From assembly GCA_903921455.1 (NCBI GenBank), contig CAIXPZ010000311.1, positions 1-64,000 of the forward strand: 64,000 nucleotides of DNA, written 5' to 3'. Numbering within the stretch: position 1 is the stretch's first letter; the number at the start of each line of letters is the position of its first letter. This DNA is from an uncultured Verrucomicrobia subdivision 3 bacterium. GTDB taxonomy: Bacteria; Verrucomicrobiota; Verrucomicrobiae; Limisphaerales; UBA11358. A program made the translations under genes and the position numbers. Shown here in pieces: positions 1 through 10,189 of the stretch. Below the pieces are notes generated by a model. It made no database searches. It was not told the origin of the DNA and worked only from the letters and a program-made list of their open reading frames with translations.

Positions 1-161
1 CCGCGAAAGGTGTGCCAGTAGACCACCGCGAAGCGCAGATGGTCGCGCAGCGATTTACCCTCGACCATTTCATCGGGATTGTAGTGTTTGAACGCCAGCG
101 GGTTTTTAGACGCAGGGCCTTCGTAGGGGATGGCGGGAATGGTTTTGAATGTGATTGACAT
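1..161 (-). CDS. xylA: Xylose isomerase, N-terminal part (runs off the window)
   Basis: Reading the minus strand from an ATG at 159-161 gives 53 codons that continue past the window edge. The peptide contains the segments [21 protein letters not shown] and [15 protein letters not shown], which are the typical N-terminus of class II xylose isomerase (the family carries [14 protein letters not shown] and HLRF..YWHTF here). The enzyme interconverts D-xylose and D-xylulose in the cytoplasm. It starts 7 bases after the stop of the malectin-like lipoprotein gene, so the two are probably co-transcribed. This places intracellular pentose catabolism next to the extracellular hydrolases of the window. 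The catalytic residues lie outside the window. Confidence 0.9.
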   Translation of the reverse strand, partial: MSITFKTIPAIPYEGPASKNPLAFKHYNPDEMVEGKSLRDHLRFAVVYWHTFR

Positions 162-168
162 AAAAATG

Positions 169-807
169 TCATCCCTGCAATGAGGATTGCGGGATGATTT
201 CAATGCCGTTGATTTGCGGATTTTCTATATTATTGGTGAAAGTTATTTTTAAATTGCCGTCCTTAATTTCCACGGGAACAGATTCCACATACGCCTTAAG
301 CGCCCCTCCGGCCTTGACCCAAACATCAAAGTCCTTGAATTCGCGGCCCTGGACATTAAAGGAAAAAACGCGCTGTCCCGGCCCTTCAATGCCATCGTAA
401 GTTTCGCAAAAATGCAATTTCACGAGATATTTTCCGTTGGGGAGCGGGCAGGAAAATGAATCCATCGAATAATGCTCGGAGCGATAGATGCCCTGATCTT
501 TGGTATTGGCAATCTCGGCATCGGGCCGCTCAACCGTGTCACCGCCGCTGAAACCCTGTTCGGCGGCCCAGACGTGGCCGCTGGAATCGGTGAAAGGTGA
601 AGCTGACCCGGCCTTAATACGAATCACGGTCCTAGCCGCGGACGTGGCGGCCGGCGCGGGAACGGACGTACCCGCCGACGCGACGGACGATGCCGGTTTC
701 AGGCAACAGGTGGTTTTCGCGGACTCGCAGCCGGCGACAAAAATCGCGGCAGACATGAGCATGGCCGCGACGGACGATTGGGACAATAAACAAATGTTTT
801 TTTTCAT
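169..807 (-). CDS. Malectin-like carbohydrate-binding lipoprotein
   Basis: 212 residues. The N-terminus is a lipoprotein signal peptide with lipobox AGC at about residues 25-27, so the protein should be lipid-anchored. A low-complexity Ala/Ser/Pro/Thr linker follows to about residue 60. The remaining ~150 residues look like a malectin domain: the opening [24 protein letters not shown], the central YRSEHY and YLVKLHFCE segments, and the closing [17 protein letters not shown] are all typical of the fold that binds di-glucose or related sugars. It is the probable first gene of an operon with xylA, with only 7 bases between them. A role in holding oligosaccharide at the cell surface is inferred from the family. 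The ligand cannot be told from the sequence. Confidence 0.75.
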   Translation of the reverse strand: MKKNICLLSQSSVAAMLMSAAIFVAGCESAKTTCCLKPASSVASAGTSVPAPAATSAARTVIRIKAGSASPFTDSSGHVWAAEQGFSGGDTVERPDAEIANTKDQGIYRSEHYSMDSFSCPLPNGKYLVKLHFCETYDGIEGPGQRVFSFNVQGREFKDFDVWVKAGGALKAYVESVPVEIKDGNLKITFTNNIENPQINGIEIIPQSSLQG

Positions 808-986
808 GGATAGTTTCAGCCGGCCCGACCCCGGTGACAGGAAACCGTCCTGTTGAGCCAGGTTGCGGGCTGGTATTGGGAGAGTTTAAATGCCCGGCCG
901 AAAATCAGCATCCACTCTTTCGGGTAGTCTTGTCCGGGAAAGGTTGACTTGCTTCGGATGCTGGCGGCAGAATCAGGCATTCATCC

Positions 987-3122
987 ATGCGGCGGCCTTT
1001 ACATCCCGATGTCACCGCCTCGGCGTTCAACCAAACCGCAACGAGGAGGGGCATTTCAATCCCAGTACGGCCGGCATCCATGATCGGTTTGCTGGTGACG
1101 CTGATGCTGCTGCTGGCGCTTTGGCCTGCGGCAGAAATGGGACGAGGCGAAAGTACGGCGGAAGTTTTGACTAACGCCGCCCTAGTCCGGGCGTTGAGTT
1201 ACGACGAGGCAATCACACGCAGACCGGTGCGATTGCGCGGTGTGGTCACGGGCGAAGGCTCAACGGGCATCGTCATACAAGACAACACCGCGGGCATTTT
1301 TGTTTTCCATAAAAAAGTGGATGTTTCATGGGCGAAGCGGGGTGATTTGGTGGAAATCGAAGGAGTTACTGACCCGGGTCAGTTCGCGCCGGTGGTCTGG
1401 CCCGATAAAATCACCAAACTCGGCACCGCACCGATTCCCAAACCGCGGCCGGTCACACTCGACGGACTGGCCAGCGGGGCACTCGATGTGCAATGGGTGG
1501 AAGTGGAGGGCATCGTGCGCGCCAGCCGCATGTTGCGCACCTATGAATTCAAACTGGTTTTGGCGGTCGGCGGCATGCGGCTGCCGGTGCAGTATTTCGG
1601 ACCGACGAACGCGCTCGGTTTTGTGGATGCAGAAGTGCGGCTGACGGGCCTCTGCTTTTACCAGTTCAACCGCGACGGACAGATTCTAAATCCGTTGCTC
1701 ATGGTGCCGGGGGAAGATTATCTAGTGATTGAAAAGGCGGCCCCAGCCAGTCCGTTCACAGCGCCGCTGCGAAAGGCGCAAAATATTTTGCAATTCACCC
1801 CGGAATCCACGCGCCTACATCGCGTGCGCGTGCGCGGCACCCTGCTCCATCAGATTCCCGGCGAATCCCTCTGGCTGCATGACGGCGACCACGGGTTGCG
1901 CGTCGAATCGCCGCTGACCGAGGCGTTGCATCCAGGCGATCAAATCGAGGTGGCCGGCTTTCCCGCCAGCAGCGACTTCACGCCGGTGCTGGAGGACGCG
2001 ACTTTTCGCGTACTGACAACGGCCACCAACGCGCCGGCCGCCATTCAGGTGGCGGACAAAGCCGACGCACTCCTGCACGATGCGGATTTGATACAGTTAG
2101 TCGCGCAACTGAAGGAGATCACCGGCTCGCCCAACAACTGGATGCTTTCGCTGGACTGGCAAGGCAAGCCCCTGCACGCCGGCCTACGCCAGCCATTGCC
2201 ACCGCCGGTCAAGTGGCAACCCGGCAGCCTCGTGAAATTGACCGGCATCTGCCGAGTGCTGGCGGACTACTCCAGCCCGCTGGGCGGCGGCCAACAAACG
2301 CCGAGCGAATTGCAACTGCTTTTACGCTCTGCCGACGACGTGGTGGTGATGCAGAAACCGCCCTGGTGGACACCCGCCCACATCGCCATTCTGTTCGGCG
2401 TCGCCACGTTTATATCACTTGCGGCCGCGGGCCTCGTCGCGTGGCTGGCGCGGTTGCGGTTGCGCGAGCAGGCCCTGCGCCGCAAGATGGCGGAAACGGA
2501 ATTCTCCGCGATGTTCGCTGAGCGCAACCGCATCGCCCGCGAAATCCACGACACCCTCGCGCAGGGGCTGGGCGCGATTTCCATGCACCTCGAAATGGTC
2601 AAGGAAAAGTTGGGGCACGAGCCGGAAAAAGTCGCCAGACACCTCGACATTGCCCATAAGATGGCACGCCAAAGCCTCGGCGAGGCGCGGGATTCCATCT
2701 GGAACATGCGCTCGCAAATTTTGGAGAACACTGATCTGGCCGAAGCGGTGCAGGGCATTTTACGACAGCTCACCGACGGCACGGGAATCCAATACCAGTT
2801 CACCGTCACCGGCAATCCCCGCCGCCTGGCTCCGGTCATCGAGAACAACCTGCTCCGCGTCGGTCAGGAGGCCATCACCAACGCGGTGAAACATGCGCAC
2901 GCCAAAAATGTTTCCGTGACGCTCGATTTCAGCGCTGCGGAAGCCAGCCTCAGTGTGCGCGACGACGGCAGCGGCTTTGACCCCGCGCAGGTGCCGGCGG
3001 GAACCCACTTTGGCATGATCGGACAGCGCGAACGCACCGCGCAGATGGGCGGCCGGCTGGAAATCAGCAGTTCGCCCGGCCACGGGACCGAATTAAAAGT
3101 GCGCATACCGATTTACAATTGA
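987..3122 (+). CDS. Sensor histidine kinase, NarX/HisKA_3 type, with large extracytoplasmic region
   Basis: 711 residues if ATG 987 is used. ATG 1080 (residue 32) is as likely, because it begins directly with a hydrophobic signal segment (MIGLLVTLMLLLALWPAAE). Residues ~60-440 are a periplasmic sensor made of repeated beta-rich units of the RLRGVVTG...VIQDNTAGIFVF type, which resemble OB-fold-like repeats. A transmembrane helix lies near residues 467-490, followed by a dimerisation/phosphoacceptor helix with His521 in EIHDTLAQGLGAIS (HisKA_3). The HATPase_c N-box is NNLLRVGQEAITNAVKHA and the G-box is DDGSGFD. The partner response regulator starts 12 bases downstream. The gene diverges from the malectin/xylA operon, so that operon is a reasonable but unproven target. 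The ligand is unknown. Confidence 0.85.
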   Translation: MRRPLHPDVTASAFNQTATRRGISIPVRPASMIGLLVTLMLLLALWPAAEMGRGESTAEVLTNAALVRALSYDEAITRRPVRLRGVVTGEGSTGIVIQDNTAGIFVFHKKVDVSWAKRGDLVEIEGVTDPGQFAPVVWPDKITKLGTAPIPKPRPVTLDGLASGALDVQWVEVEGIVRASRMLRTYEFKLVLAVGGMRLPVQYFGPTNALGFVDAEVRLTGLCFYQFNRDGQILNPLLMVPGEDYLVIEKAAPASPFTAPLRKAQNILQFTPESTRLHRVRVRGTLLHQIPGESLWLHDGDHGLRVESPLTEALHPGDQIEVAGFPASSDFTPVLEDATFRVLTTATNAPAAIQVADKADALLHDADLIQLVAQLKEITGSPNNWMLSLDWQGKPLHAGLRQPLPPPVKWQPGSLVKLTGICRVLADYSSPLGGGQQTPSELQLLLRSADDVVVMQKPPWWTPAHIAILFGVATFISLAAAGLVAWLARLRLREQALRRKMAETEFSAMFAERNRIAREIHDTLAQGLGAISMHLEMVKEKLGHEPEKVARHLDIAHKMARQSLGEARDSIWNMRSQILENTDLAEAVQGILRQLTDGTGIQYQFTVTGNPRRLAPVIENNLLRVGQEAITNAVKHAHAKNVSVTLDFSAAEASLSVRDDGSGFDPAQVPAGTHFGMIGQRERTAQMGGRLEISSSPGHGTELKVRIPIYN

Positions 3123-3134
3123 CCCAAAAAAACC

Positions 3135-3767
3135 ATGAAAGCCAATGAAGAGATCAAGCTCATGGTGGTGGATGACCACCCGACCTTCCGCATGGGACTA
3201 GTTGCGCTGGTCGAAAGCCAACCGGACATGACGGTGGTGACCGAAGCCGGCGACGGCCTTATGGCGATGGAATTATTCCGCCAGAAAAAACCCGACGTAT
3301 TGCTGATGGATTTGCGGATGCCCGGACAGGGCGGCGTGGAAACCATCCTCGCGCTGCTCAAGGAGTTTCCTCAAGCGCGCGTCATTGTCGTCACAACTTA
3401 TGATTTGGACGAGGATATTTTCCGCGCCATCCAAGCCGGCGCCAAATCCTACCTACTCAAGGACATGCCCCGCGACCAGATCATAGAAACGATCCGCAGC
3501 GTGCATCGCGGCCAATACAAACTGCCGCCCAACGTCTTAAGCCGGCTGGAAGAGCGTTCCCGCAGACAGGATTTAAGTGAACGCGAAATGGAAATCCTCC
3601 AGCTCATCGTCAAGGGTCGCAGCAACAAGGAAATCAGCAGCGCTCTCTTTATCGCCGAAGACACCGTCAAATACCATTTAAAAACGCTCTTTAGCAAGCT
3701 GGGCGTCCAAGACCGCACCGAAGCCGCCATCAGTGCCGTTCGCCACGGCATCGTGCATTTGGAATGA
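3135..3767 (+). CDS. NarL/FixJ-family response regulator
   Basis: 210 residues. The N-terminal receiver domain shows the acidic pair in VVDDHP, the phosphoacceptor Asp59 in LLMDLRMPG, the conserved Thr in VVTTYD and the Lys in YLLKDMP. The C-terminal LuxR-type helix-turn-helix runs from LSEREMEILQLIVKG through NKEISSALFIAEDTVKYHLKTLF. Length and order are normal for the family. It is the cognate regulator of the histidine kinase 12 bases upstream and is expected to be a DNA-binding transcription factor in the cytoplasm. No LuxR-type operator could be assigned by eye. Confidence 0.92.
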   Translation: MKANEEIKLMVVDDHPTFRMGLVALVESQPDMTVVTEAGDGLMAMELFRQKKPDVLLMDLRMPGQGGVETILALLKEFPQARVIVVTTYDLDEDIFRAIQAGAKSYLLKDMPRDQIIETIRSVHRGQYKLPPNVLSRLEERSRRQDLSEREMEILQLIVKGRSNKEISSALFIAEDTVKYHLKTLFSKLGVQDRTEAAISAVRHGIVHLE

Positions 3768-3794
3768 ACGCCAGTGGAGGAATGTTGCCGGCCA

Positions 3795-5914
3795 TTACGG
3801 CAGCCACTGTGCCCGCCAATACTGCTGGGTCCCGGAAGTGACGTTGGTGAAGTTCTGGGCGAATCCGGCCAGCGGGTTGGTGGCATACGCGTTCCAGCCG
3901 GCAAGCAAGTTGGTTGAATATTGCAACACATACCGCGCACCGGGCTGGCCCTGCAATTGAAAGGCGAACTTCCCAAGCAACATCACCGGCGAGGCCAACT
4001 GCGGCGGCGGGGCCGGGTTGAAAACAATTACGCTGGCCGAATAAGGCGCAAACGTGTTGGTAAATCTGATACCGGCGGCGGTGAAGAGGTTGGTCTGAAT
4101 GTCCGGCGAACCGATACCCGTCTGCGCCGCCGCGTCCTGGGCGATGCCATAGCTATAAATCGTGGCGTTAGTCAACGGCAGCCAGCCGCCGACATTCACC
4201 ACAGCGGTCAGATAGGACGAGGAGCTTTTATTGATGACCAGCATTGCAAGAGTGCCGTTGGTTCGCATCACGGCATAAGTGCCGAGCAGTTCGTAATCGT
4301 TTGTCACCGTCACCACCGTATCGCCACCGGCGGCAAAGTGAGGCATCAGTTTGGCGACATAATATTTGGGATAACGATTCGTCGGCGCGCCAGCATTGTA
4401 GACGATGCCTCCGTCTTCGTAGAAATAGCCCGACGAGTTCGTGCGCCAGCCGTAAAGCGCGTTATCGGAATTGGTGATGCCGCCGCCGCCGTTGCGCGTG
4501 TCCCACCAAAGTCGCGAGTTGAGTTCGGTTTGCAACACCTGGCCAAGGCTGTCCGCAAACAAGAGTCCGCCAACCAGACTGACGCTTTGGGCGTCGCAGG
4601 TGGAACCGTTCTCGGTGCATTCCAAAGTGACGTTTGTCCCGGCACTGCCGAGGTAATCGGTCACCATCTGCCGGAGGCCGGCAACGTCGGAAATCCAGGT
4701 TTTTGACCAGAGCAGATTGTAAGTATCGCCATCAGCCGGCGGATACTTATGTTCAACAAGAAAGTCCGGCGTGACATTGTTGCTGCGCAGGTAGGTCAAC
4801 ATCACCGGCGTCCAGCCGGTGTGCGTGACCCCGGTGCGCGGATTCACAACCGGATGATTGGTATAATTCGAAGTGCCGTCTTCGGTGATGTCCGCCACCG
4901 CGCCGATTTTAATAGTCGGATCCACCGCCTTCATCTGCGCATAGTAATTAGTAAAGCGCATGGCGTAAGTCCAGGGGTCATGCGGCCGCCACGGGGCATT
5001 GGTGTTGTTATCAGTTTCCCAGCTACCGCCAACTTCATTGCCGATCTCCCAGTATTTAAAATTGCAATGGTTGGTGACGTTGAACATCCGCACGCCAAAC
5101 GCCGCCTCGTTCGCATCACTGCTGCCATAGTTGCAGATGATGAAGGCTTGCGCGCGGGTATTCGCAGCCAACTTGATGAAGTCGCTGGAGTAAGATCCCC
5201 AGCCGCGATATTCGTTGGTCCAATGATAGCCGCCCCCCAACTGCCTCCCGGCCAGCGCAAGCAGGGGTTGCCCAGATCATTCATAATGCTAACACTCGTG
5301 GAGGAATAAACATTGCCGTCCTACGCAACCTGATTAATGCCAAAAACATTTGCATTCACCGTCCGGATGGGATTGGTCGCATTCACTCCCACGTGAACAA
5401 ACGCCGGCGCCGGCGCGGCAGCGAGCGAGATGTTGGCGATATAAATATTCGACTGAAGCGCGCCATAATTCCATATCTGGATAGCGGTAAAATTGGTGAT
5501 TTTGTCAACGCCCAAGGAGGCCAAGGAAATAGTGAACTGCTGCCAGCGATTCGTAGGAGCGGTGATGGCAATGCGATTTCCCCATGAACCACCACTGGCG
5601 ACCTGCACGCCCACCGATTGTCCGCCAGTGGCGCCGCCGTTCATCCATATTATCAGATTGGTATAAAGGGTTGTATCCACCGGATCATGAACCAAATACC
5701 AGGCCTGCCAGGCACCGCTGGCAGCAAATACCACGCAGTTGGTGCCGGAAGGTGGCGCGGGATTATTGGTGGCATAATGCGGGACCCAGCCCCAATCCTG
5801 CCAGCCATTATTCAACCGCTGGGAATAAATCAGCAGGTCGTCGCTGGCCAACACACAGATAACCATCGAAAAGATCATTGCCGAGAGAAGTAATCTTATT
5901 CGGTAGTTAGGCAT
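3795..5914 (-). pseudogene. Broken alpha-L-arabinofuranosidase-like (clan GH-A) secreted enzyme
   Basis: Read from ATG 5912-5914, the product has a signal peptide and a ~190-residue beta-rich N-terminal domain, then meets an in-frame TAG at 5321-5323 (..GINQVA-stop-DGNVYSS..). The same frame continues as MNDLGNPCLRWPGGSWG, then must shift at a run of six G near 5240-5250 to rejoin GGYHWTNEYRGWG. Seven G would restore the frame. The remaining ~480 residues carry the YWEIGNEVGG acid/base motif typical of GH51/GH39-like barrels, and end in a C-terminal module closing with QQYWRAQWLP. The nonsense codon and the homopolymer shift are independent lesions. The homopolymer one could be a sequencing error, the TAG less easily. 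The exact GH family is uncertain. Confidence 0.8.
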
Positions 5915-6000
5915 AATTTCATTCGCCTCGTGGCGTAAAAGTCGCTTGAAAATCGCTCCGTGAGGATTCTGATGCCCGTGGTGAGTTCGACTGTAAAATG

Positions 6001-6038
6001 AAAAACGCGGGGATGGCCAATCTTTTAGCCATCCCCGC
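6001..6038 (-). terminator. Rho-independent terminator after the truncated PATR gene
   Basis: On the minus strand an 11-bp perfect stem (GCGGGGATGGC with its complement, 6007-6038) with a 10-base loop is followed by GTTTTTCATTTT. It lies about 75 bases after the stop of the 6114 gene, in the right orientation for it. Confidence 0.85.
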
Positions 6039-6113
6039 TACGTGATCATTTATCACCCAGAGAAGAAACGATATTTAACCAATTTCTGATCGGTTAACCT
6101 TTCGTCAATTCGC

Positions 6114-7496
6114 TTAAGGATAAGACAAACGGTAGAACTGGTTGGTCACGCCGTTCTTGATGATGGGCAAATTGGTCGTCGTGACCGTCGCCGTGCCCGC
6201 CACCGGCGCCCAGTCAGCCGCCACCTTGCTCACGCCCTTGCTCAGGTTGTTCGTCTGCATGTATAGCTGGTAGCCAAGGTGGGCCGCATCCCAATTGAAC
6301 ACCAGGTTCGCCCCCCCGCTCACGCTGTTGGTTAAATACGGCGGCTGTTGGCTCGGCACCAGCAGCACGTTCACCGTGTAGGTATTCGTCGCCGACAAGT
6401 CTTGCGACAACACCGTCACCGTCAGGGCGTTCGTCGGCTGAGACAGGCTGAAGGTGTTCGTCACACTTGCGATGCTGTTCGTCAGGGGTCCGACCAATAC
6501 ACCGTTATTACTCATGAACATCGTCGCGTTTCCGTCTGCCAGACCCGCCGTCACCGTCACTTCGTTGGTCGGGTAGATGTTCGTGATCGAGTAACTATAG
6601 CCGGTGCTCACAAAGCCCGGCAGCGCTCCCGGCACTGGATTCACAGCCAGGGATGATAGATACGCGTTGGTACCCAGCAGCCACACGTTCACGGTGTAAT
6701 TGGTCGTAATCAATCCATCTGTTGAAGTCGTCTGAACCGTCACGTTGTTCGACCCTTCCACCAAGCCCGTCAAGGCCGTCAGCGGACTGCTGGTGATGCC
6801 GTTGGTCAGCAGTTGTGGATACAGCGAATTCACCGTCAGGATGTTCGTTGCCGCTGGATCAACATTAACAACTGTCACCGTCAGCGGCAGGCTTGCCAAG
6901 CTGTTCGTCGCCGTGTAATTCGTGATCGTCGGGTCAAATACAGCGGGGGTTAACAACAGCGCCGCATATGCATTACTGACTGTCAGTGATGTCAGATATG
7001 TCGTCGGCGGTGATCCCGAGGCAAGGACACCCAGGGTGCCATTGACCAGCAATTGCGAGGTGTCCCAAACAAGATTGGCACCTGGTGTGGCCGGCACAAT
7101 GGCAGGAATGGTGCCACCATAGCTACCGGCAGGGAATAATTGAAAGGTTTCTCCGCCGGTGAACACGCTGCCATTAATGTTGATCACCAGTGTGCCACCA
7201 TAGTTCAGGCCGCCCGTGCCGCTAATGTTCCCGCTTACTGTCACATAACCCTGACCGTAAAACGCTGGAACCGGGAGGATATCCTGTATGGTTAACGGAC
7301 CACTTAAGCTAATGGCACCATTTACAAACATCAAAGGTTCACTACCGTTGAGATAAATATTATTAAGGAGTTGTCCGCCAGTAACATCCACGTTGATGGG
7401 GTTCGGAATCGTAATTGAAGTATTGGCATTGCCAGCCACCTCCAGCCAGGCATTGCTATAAAGCGTGATCGGCGCGTTTGAAAGAGCATTTACCAT
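6114..7496 (-). pseudogene. 5'-truncated PATR-repeat / cadherin-like secreted protein
   Basis: The minus-strand frame from codon 7496 gives ~460 residues of normal secreted-protein sequence. It begins inside a PATR-like beta-helix (MVNALSNAPITLYSNAWLEV..), followed by two cadherin-like beta-sandwich units (LTSLTVSNAYAALLLTPAFDP-type and LSSLAVNPVPG..), and ends with the C-terminal module finishing NQFYRLSYP. There is no signal peptide. The open frame continues upstream to 8057, but that part is only the antisense of the GH5-like fragment on the plus strand and looks non-coding. The gene therefore appears cut at about 7490-7500 by a rearrangement. A terminator follows it at 6001-6038. Its C-terminus closely resembles that of the giant protein at 33489-38705 (both contain NLSKGVSK/NNVSKGVSK). 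Confidence 0.75.
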
Positions 7497-8229
7497 TATT
7501 CCGGGGATTCGTCTCATAACTGCGGCTCGCCCGAAGAAGGCGCGATGGACGCGGGCTTTCAACAATTGGTTGACCAGTATGTCAGCAAAGGAATTCCAGT
7601 GATGATCGGTGAATTTCAGGCGGCGGGGAAGTCGGTCCTTTCCACCAATGCGACGATGCAATCTTGGAACAGTCTTTCCTGTTACTATTGGAACAAGTAT
7701 CTGGTGGATTCCGCCATAGCCCACGGCATGAGCCCGTTTTATTGGAGCACTGGCGGCAGTCCATTGGACTATGGCACGGGCGCGGTCAATGACACGAATG
7801 CGGTCAGGGTGTTGACCGGTGGAGTTGCGTTTCCGCCGCCGAATGGCGCTCCTTACGCCGCGTCGGGTTTGGTGGCGACACTGAGTAACAACACCAATGT
7901 TATTTTGTCCTGGACTGCCGGCAGCGGAGCGACCAGCTATAATCTTTACCGGGCGGCGGAATCCGGCGGCGAGCCCACCAATCCGGTTGTTACCGGCATC
8001 ACTGGCACAACTTATACCGATACCAATCTCAACAGCGGCACCACTTATTATTTTCAAGTGGTCGCCGTCAACGGATCCGGGCTGAGCGGTTATTCACCTG
8101 AAGCCCACGCGACGACCACCGGCGTCAAGCAGGATAACCATCAGCGCCAATGGCAAGTTTGCCATGACCTTGCCGCTGCTGGAAAACGGGGTTACGTTGC
8201 TCGCGTTGACCCCAGCTCACAACCCATGA
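7482..8229 (+). pseudogene. 5'-truncated GH5-like enzyme with FN3 domain, frameshifted tail
   Basis: The plus frame is open from 7482 and reads ..YHYSGDSSHNCGSPEEGAMDAGFQQL, then PVMIGEFQA (the family's catalytic nucleophile context) and the last strand/helix of a cellulase-like barrel. Only about 95 barrel residues remain. A fibronectin type III domain follows (about 7840-8120). Near 8121-8136 the sense switches to the +1 frame, giving ITISANGKFAMTLPLLENGV..LALTPAHNP and a TGA at 8227-8229. This is a typical C-terminus of clan-A hydrolases. Its 5' end abuts the truncated end of the 6114 gene head to head. The piece lacks a start region and signal peptide and is probably not functional. Confidence 0.7.
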
Positions 8230-9713
8230 TGATCAGGCGATATTTCATTCTATGCGGAGCACTCATCGGCTTCGGGGCGGGCGCGCAGACGGTGACCAAT
8301 GTCATTGACCGGTTCGATCCGGCCGGCATCGGCGCGAACACCTATGCCAGCGGCAAGATCACCAATGTCTGGGCCAACTGGTTCGGCAGCGCGTTTCAAT
8401 CCCTGTCATGGGACACCAGCTTCGCGCTCAACCATCCCAATAGCGGCGTGACCATCACGCCAAACGGCGGCACCTTCAACATCGCCGCGGGAATCACGCT
8501 GACCGTTTCCAATCCCATCGCCGGCGAGGGGACGCTGGCAAGCATCGGCGGCGGCACTTTGGTGCTGGCCGCCAGCAATACAGCCACGGGAAACCTTATC
8601 GTCAGCAACAGCACGCTCGCGCTCGCCGGCAGCGCCGCGCTCAACAATTATCTGCTCGGCATCAGCAATAACGCCACGCTCGACGTGACCGCGCTCACGG
8701 TTCCGCTCGCCATCAGCAACAAAATCGCGCTCGCCGGAAACCTGCGGGTGAAGGTCAACAGCACCGGCACGAGTTCAAAGCTGACCGCAAGCAATCTCGT
8801 TTACGGCGGCACGCTGACCATCAGCAACACCGGCCCGGGATTCGCGGCCGGGAATACTTTTTCATTCTTTACGGCCAGCAATTACAGCGGTGGGTTCACC
8901 AGCATTTCACCAGCAACGCCGGGTTCCGGCCTGGCTTGGGACACATCAAAACTGGCAGTCAATGGAACAATCCAAGTCAGCACTCCACCCGCCGTCAGTG
9001 TCATTCCCGTTTCCACAAATATATTCTATGGAACCAGCACAGTTTTAAACGCCAACGCAACCGGCACTCCACCCTTGTCTTACCAATGGTATGACAACCA
9101 CACGAATGCGATTTTATGGGGAACCAATGCGACTTTGACCCTGACCAATCCAGCGGTCACCGGCAGCGGAAACTATACCGTGACAGTGATGAATACCGTA
9201 GGCCTGGCCACCAACTTCGCCGCGATCACTATCAGCCAAGCCACATTGACGGTGACTGCCAACAGCACAAACCGTCCAGTTGGTGCGCCCAATCCAGTCT
9301 TCACCGTGAGTTATACTGGCTGGATGAATACAGACACATTCTTGTCAGCCTTGACCGGCAACCCCACCTGGAGCACGACGGCTACGACAAGCAGCCCGGT
9401 CGGCAGCTATGCGATTGTGATAACCAACGGAACTTTGTCCGCCACAAATTATACTTTCGTTTTTGTGAACGGCACCCTGACCATTACGCCAGCTCGTTAT
9501 CCAACCAATCTCACTTTTTCTGTCAACGGCACCACCCTTAACTTGAACTGGCCAGCGACGCATCTAGGCTGGACATTGCAAACGCAGACCAATGCGCCCG
9601 CCGCCGGCCTCGGCAACAACTGGACTGACATTGCCAACTCCGCGACCACCAATCAGGTAGACATTCTCATAAGTCCCGCTATCGGCTCCGGGTTCTACCG
9701 CCTACGGCAGTAA
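8226..9713 (+). CDS. Secreted PATR / Ig-like / MBG-domain protein
   Basis: 495 residues from ATG 8226, which overlaps the TGA of the preceding fragment (ATGATG). A signal peptide (MMIRRYFILCGALIGFGAGAQ) is followed by a short stretch like the start of a carbohydrate-binding domain (DPAGIGANTYASGKITNVWANWFGSAF) that changes abruptly near residue 60 into PATR-like beta-helix sequence. An internal deletion is therefore possible. Next come an Ig-like domain (SVIPVSTNIFYGTS..SYQWYDN), an MBG domain (LTVTANSTNRPVGAPNPVFTVSYTG) and the C-terminal module ending SGFYRLRQ. It probably acts outside the cell as a binding or matrix protein. No catalytic domain is visible. Confidence 0.7.
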   Translation: MMIRRYFILCGALIGFGAGAQTVTNVIDRFDPAGIGANTYASGKITNVWANWFGSAFQSLSWDTSFALNHPNSGVTITPNGGTFNIAAGITLTVSNPIAGEGTLASIGGGTLVLAASNTATGNLIVSNSTLALAGSAALNNYLLGISNNATLDVTALTVPLAISNKIALAGNLRVKVNSTGTSSKLTASNLVYGGTLTISNTGPGFAAGNTFSFFTASNYSGGFTSISPATPGSGLAWDTSKLAVNGTIQVSTPPAVSVIPVSTNIFYGTSTVLNANATGTPPLSYQWYDNHTNAILWGTNATLTLTNPAVTGSGNYTVTVMNTVGLATNFAAITISQATLTVTANSTNRPVGAPNPVFTVSYTGWMNTDTFLSALTGNPTWSTTATTSSPVGSYAIVITNGTLSATNYTFVFVNGTLTITPARYPTNLTFSVNGTTLNLNWPATHLGWTLQTQTNAPAAGLGNNWTDIANSATTNQVDILISPAIGSGFYRLRQ

Positions 9714-10189
9714 ACATTGGAACCACACAAAAATTCTATTTAAGTGAACATGGGGCACAGTGGTCCCTTGAGGACGTTGCGATACAAATGATCCCGATGA
9801 AAAAATATATAAAATCAACAATCGCAATGATGATTAGGGCATATTGACACTTCTTTCCCGCCTGCATTCAATCCGAAGGAAACCGCCTTAAGGAGCTTTA
9901 AAATTCTTCTTCGTCAACCGGCGGCCATTGAGATCAAAATATGACATCGCTAGGGCGCGGCGGCTCCGGCTCAAGCAGCCGCCGGGTTTAGACCACGCCC
10001 GACTGATCTATTGGGACGAATCAAAGGCCAAACCAACCGCACCCGCCTCTGCGGAGTGGCGCTCAAGGGTTAATTCGTTCATGCCCACAGCCGCTCCTCG
10101 GTGTTCGCGAACGGAGGCGCGTAGGATCGCGAGTGTAATCAGCCAAAGCGAATCTCGGCCGGAAATAAAAAGATTTTTATTTTTTTAGA
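9714..10189 (+). other. Intergenic region, no convincing gene
   Basis: These 476 bases carry only short frames with poor protein-like composition. The one structure seen is a GC-rich hairpin at 9958-9984 (8-bp stem CGGCGGCT/AGCCGCCG, 11-base loop) without a T-tract. The region separates the convergent ends of the 8226 gene (plus) and the GH43-like gene (minus). The sequence may be eroded former coding DNA, like its surroundings, but nothing is recognisable. Confidence 0.5.

Noticed and set aside
7497..8057. N-terminal extension of the minus-strand 6114 frame
   Set aside because: Basic, unstructured sequence that is the antisense of the GH5-like/FN3 fragment; the frame is open only by chance.
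9928..10188. 86-codon plus-strand frame before the GH43-like gene
   Set aside because: Arg/Ser/Pro-rich random composition with no recognisable start context or homologous pattern.
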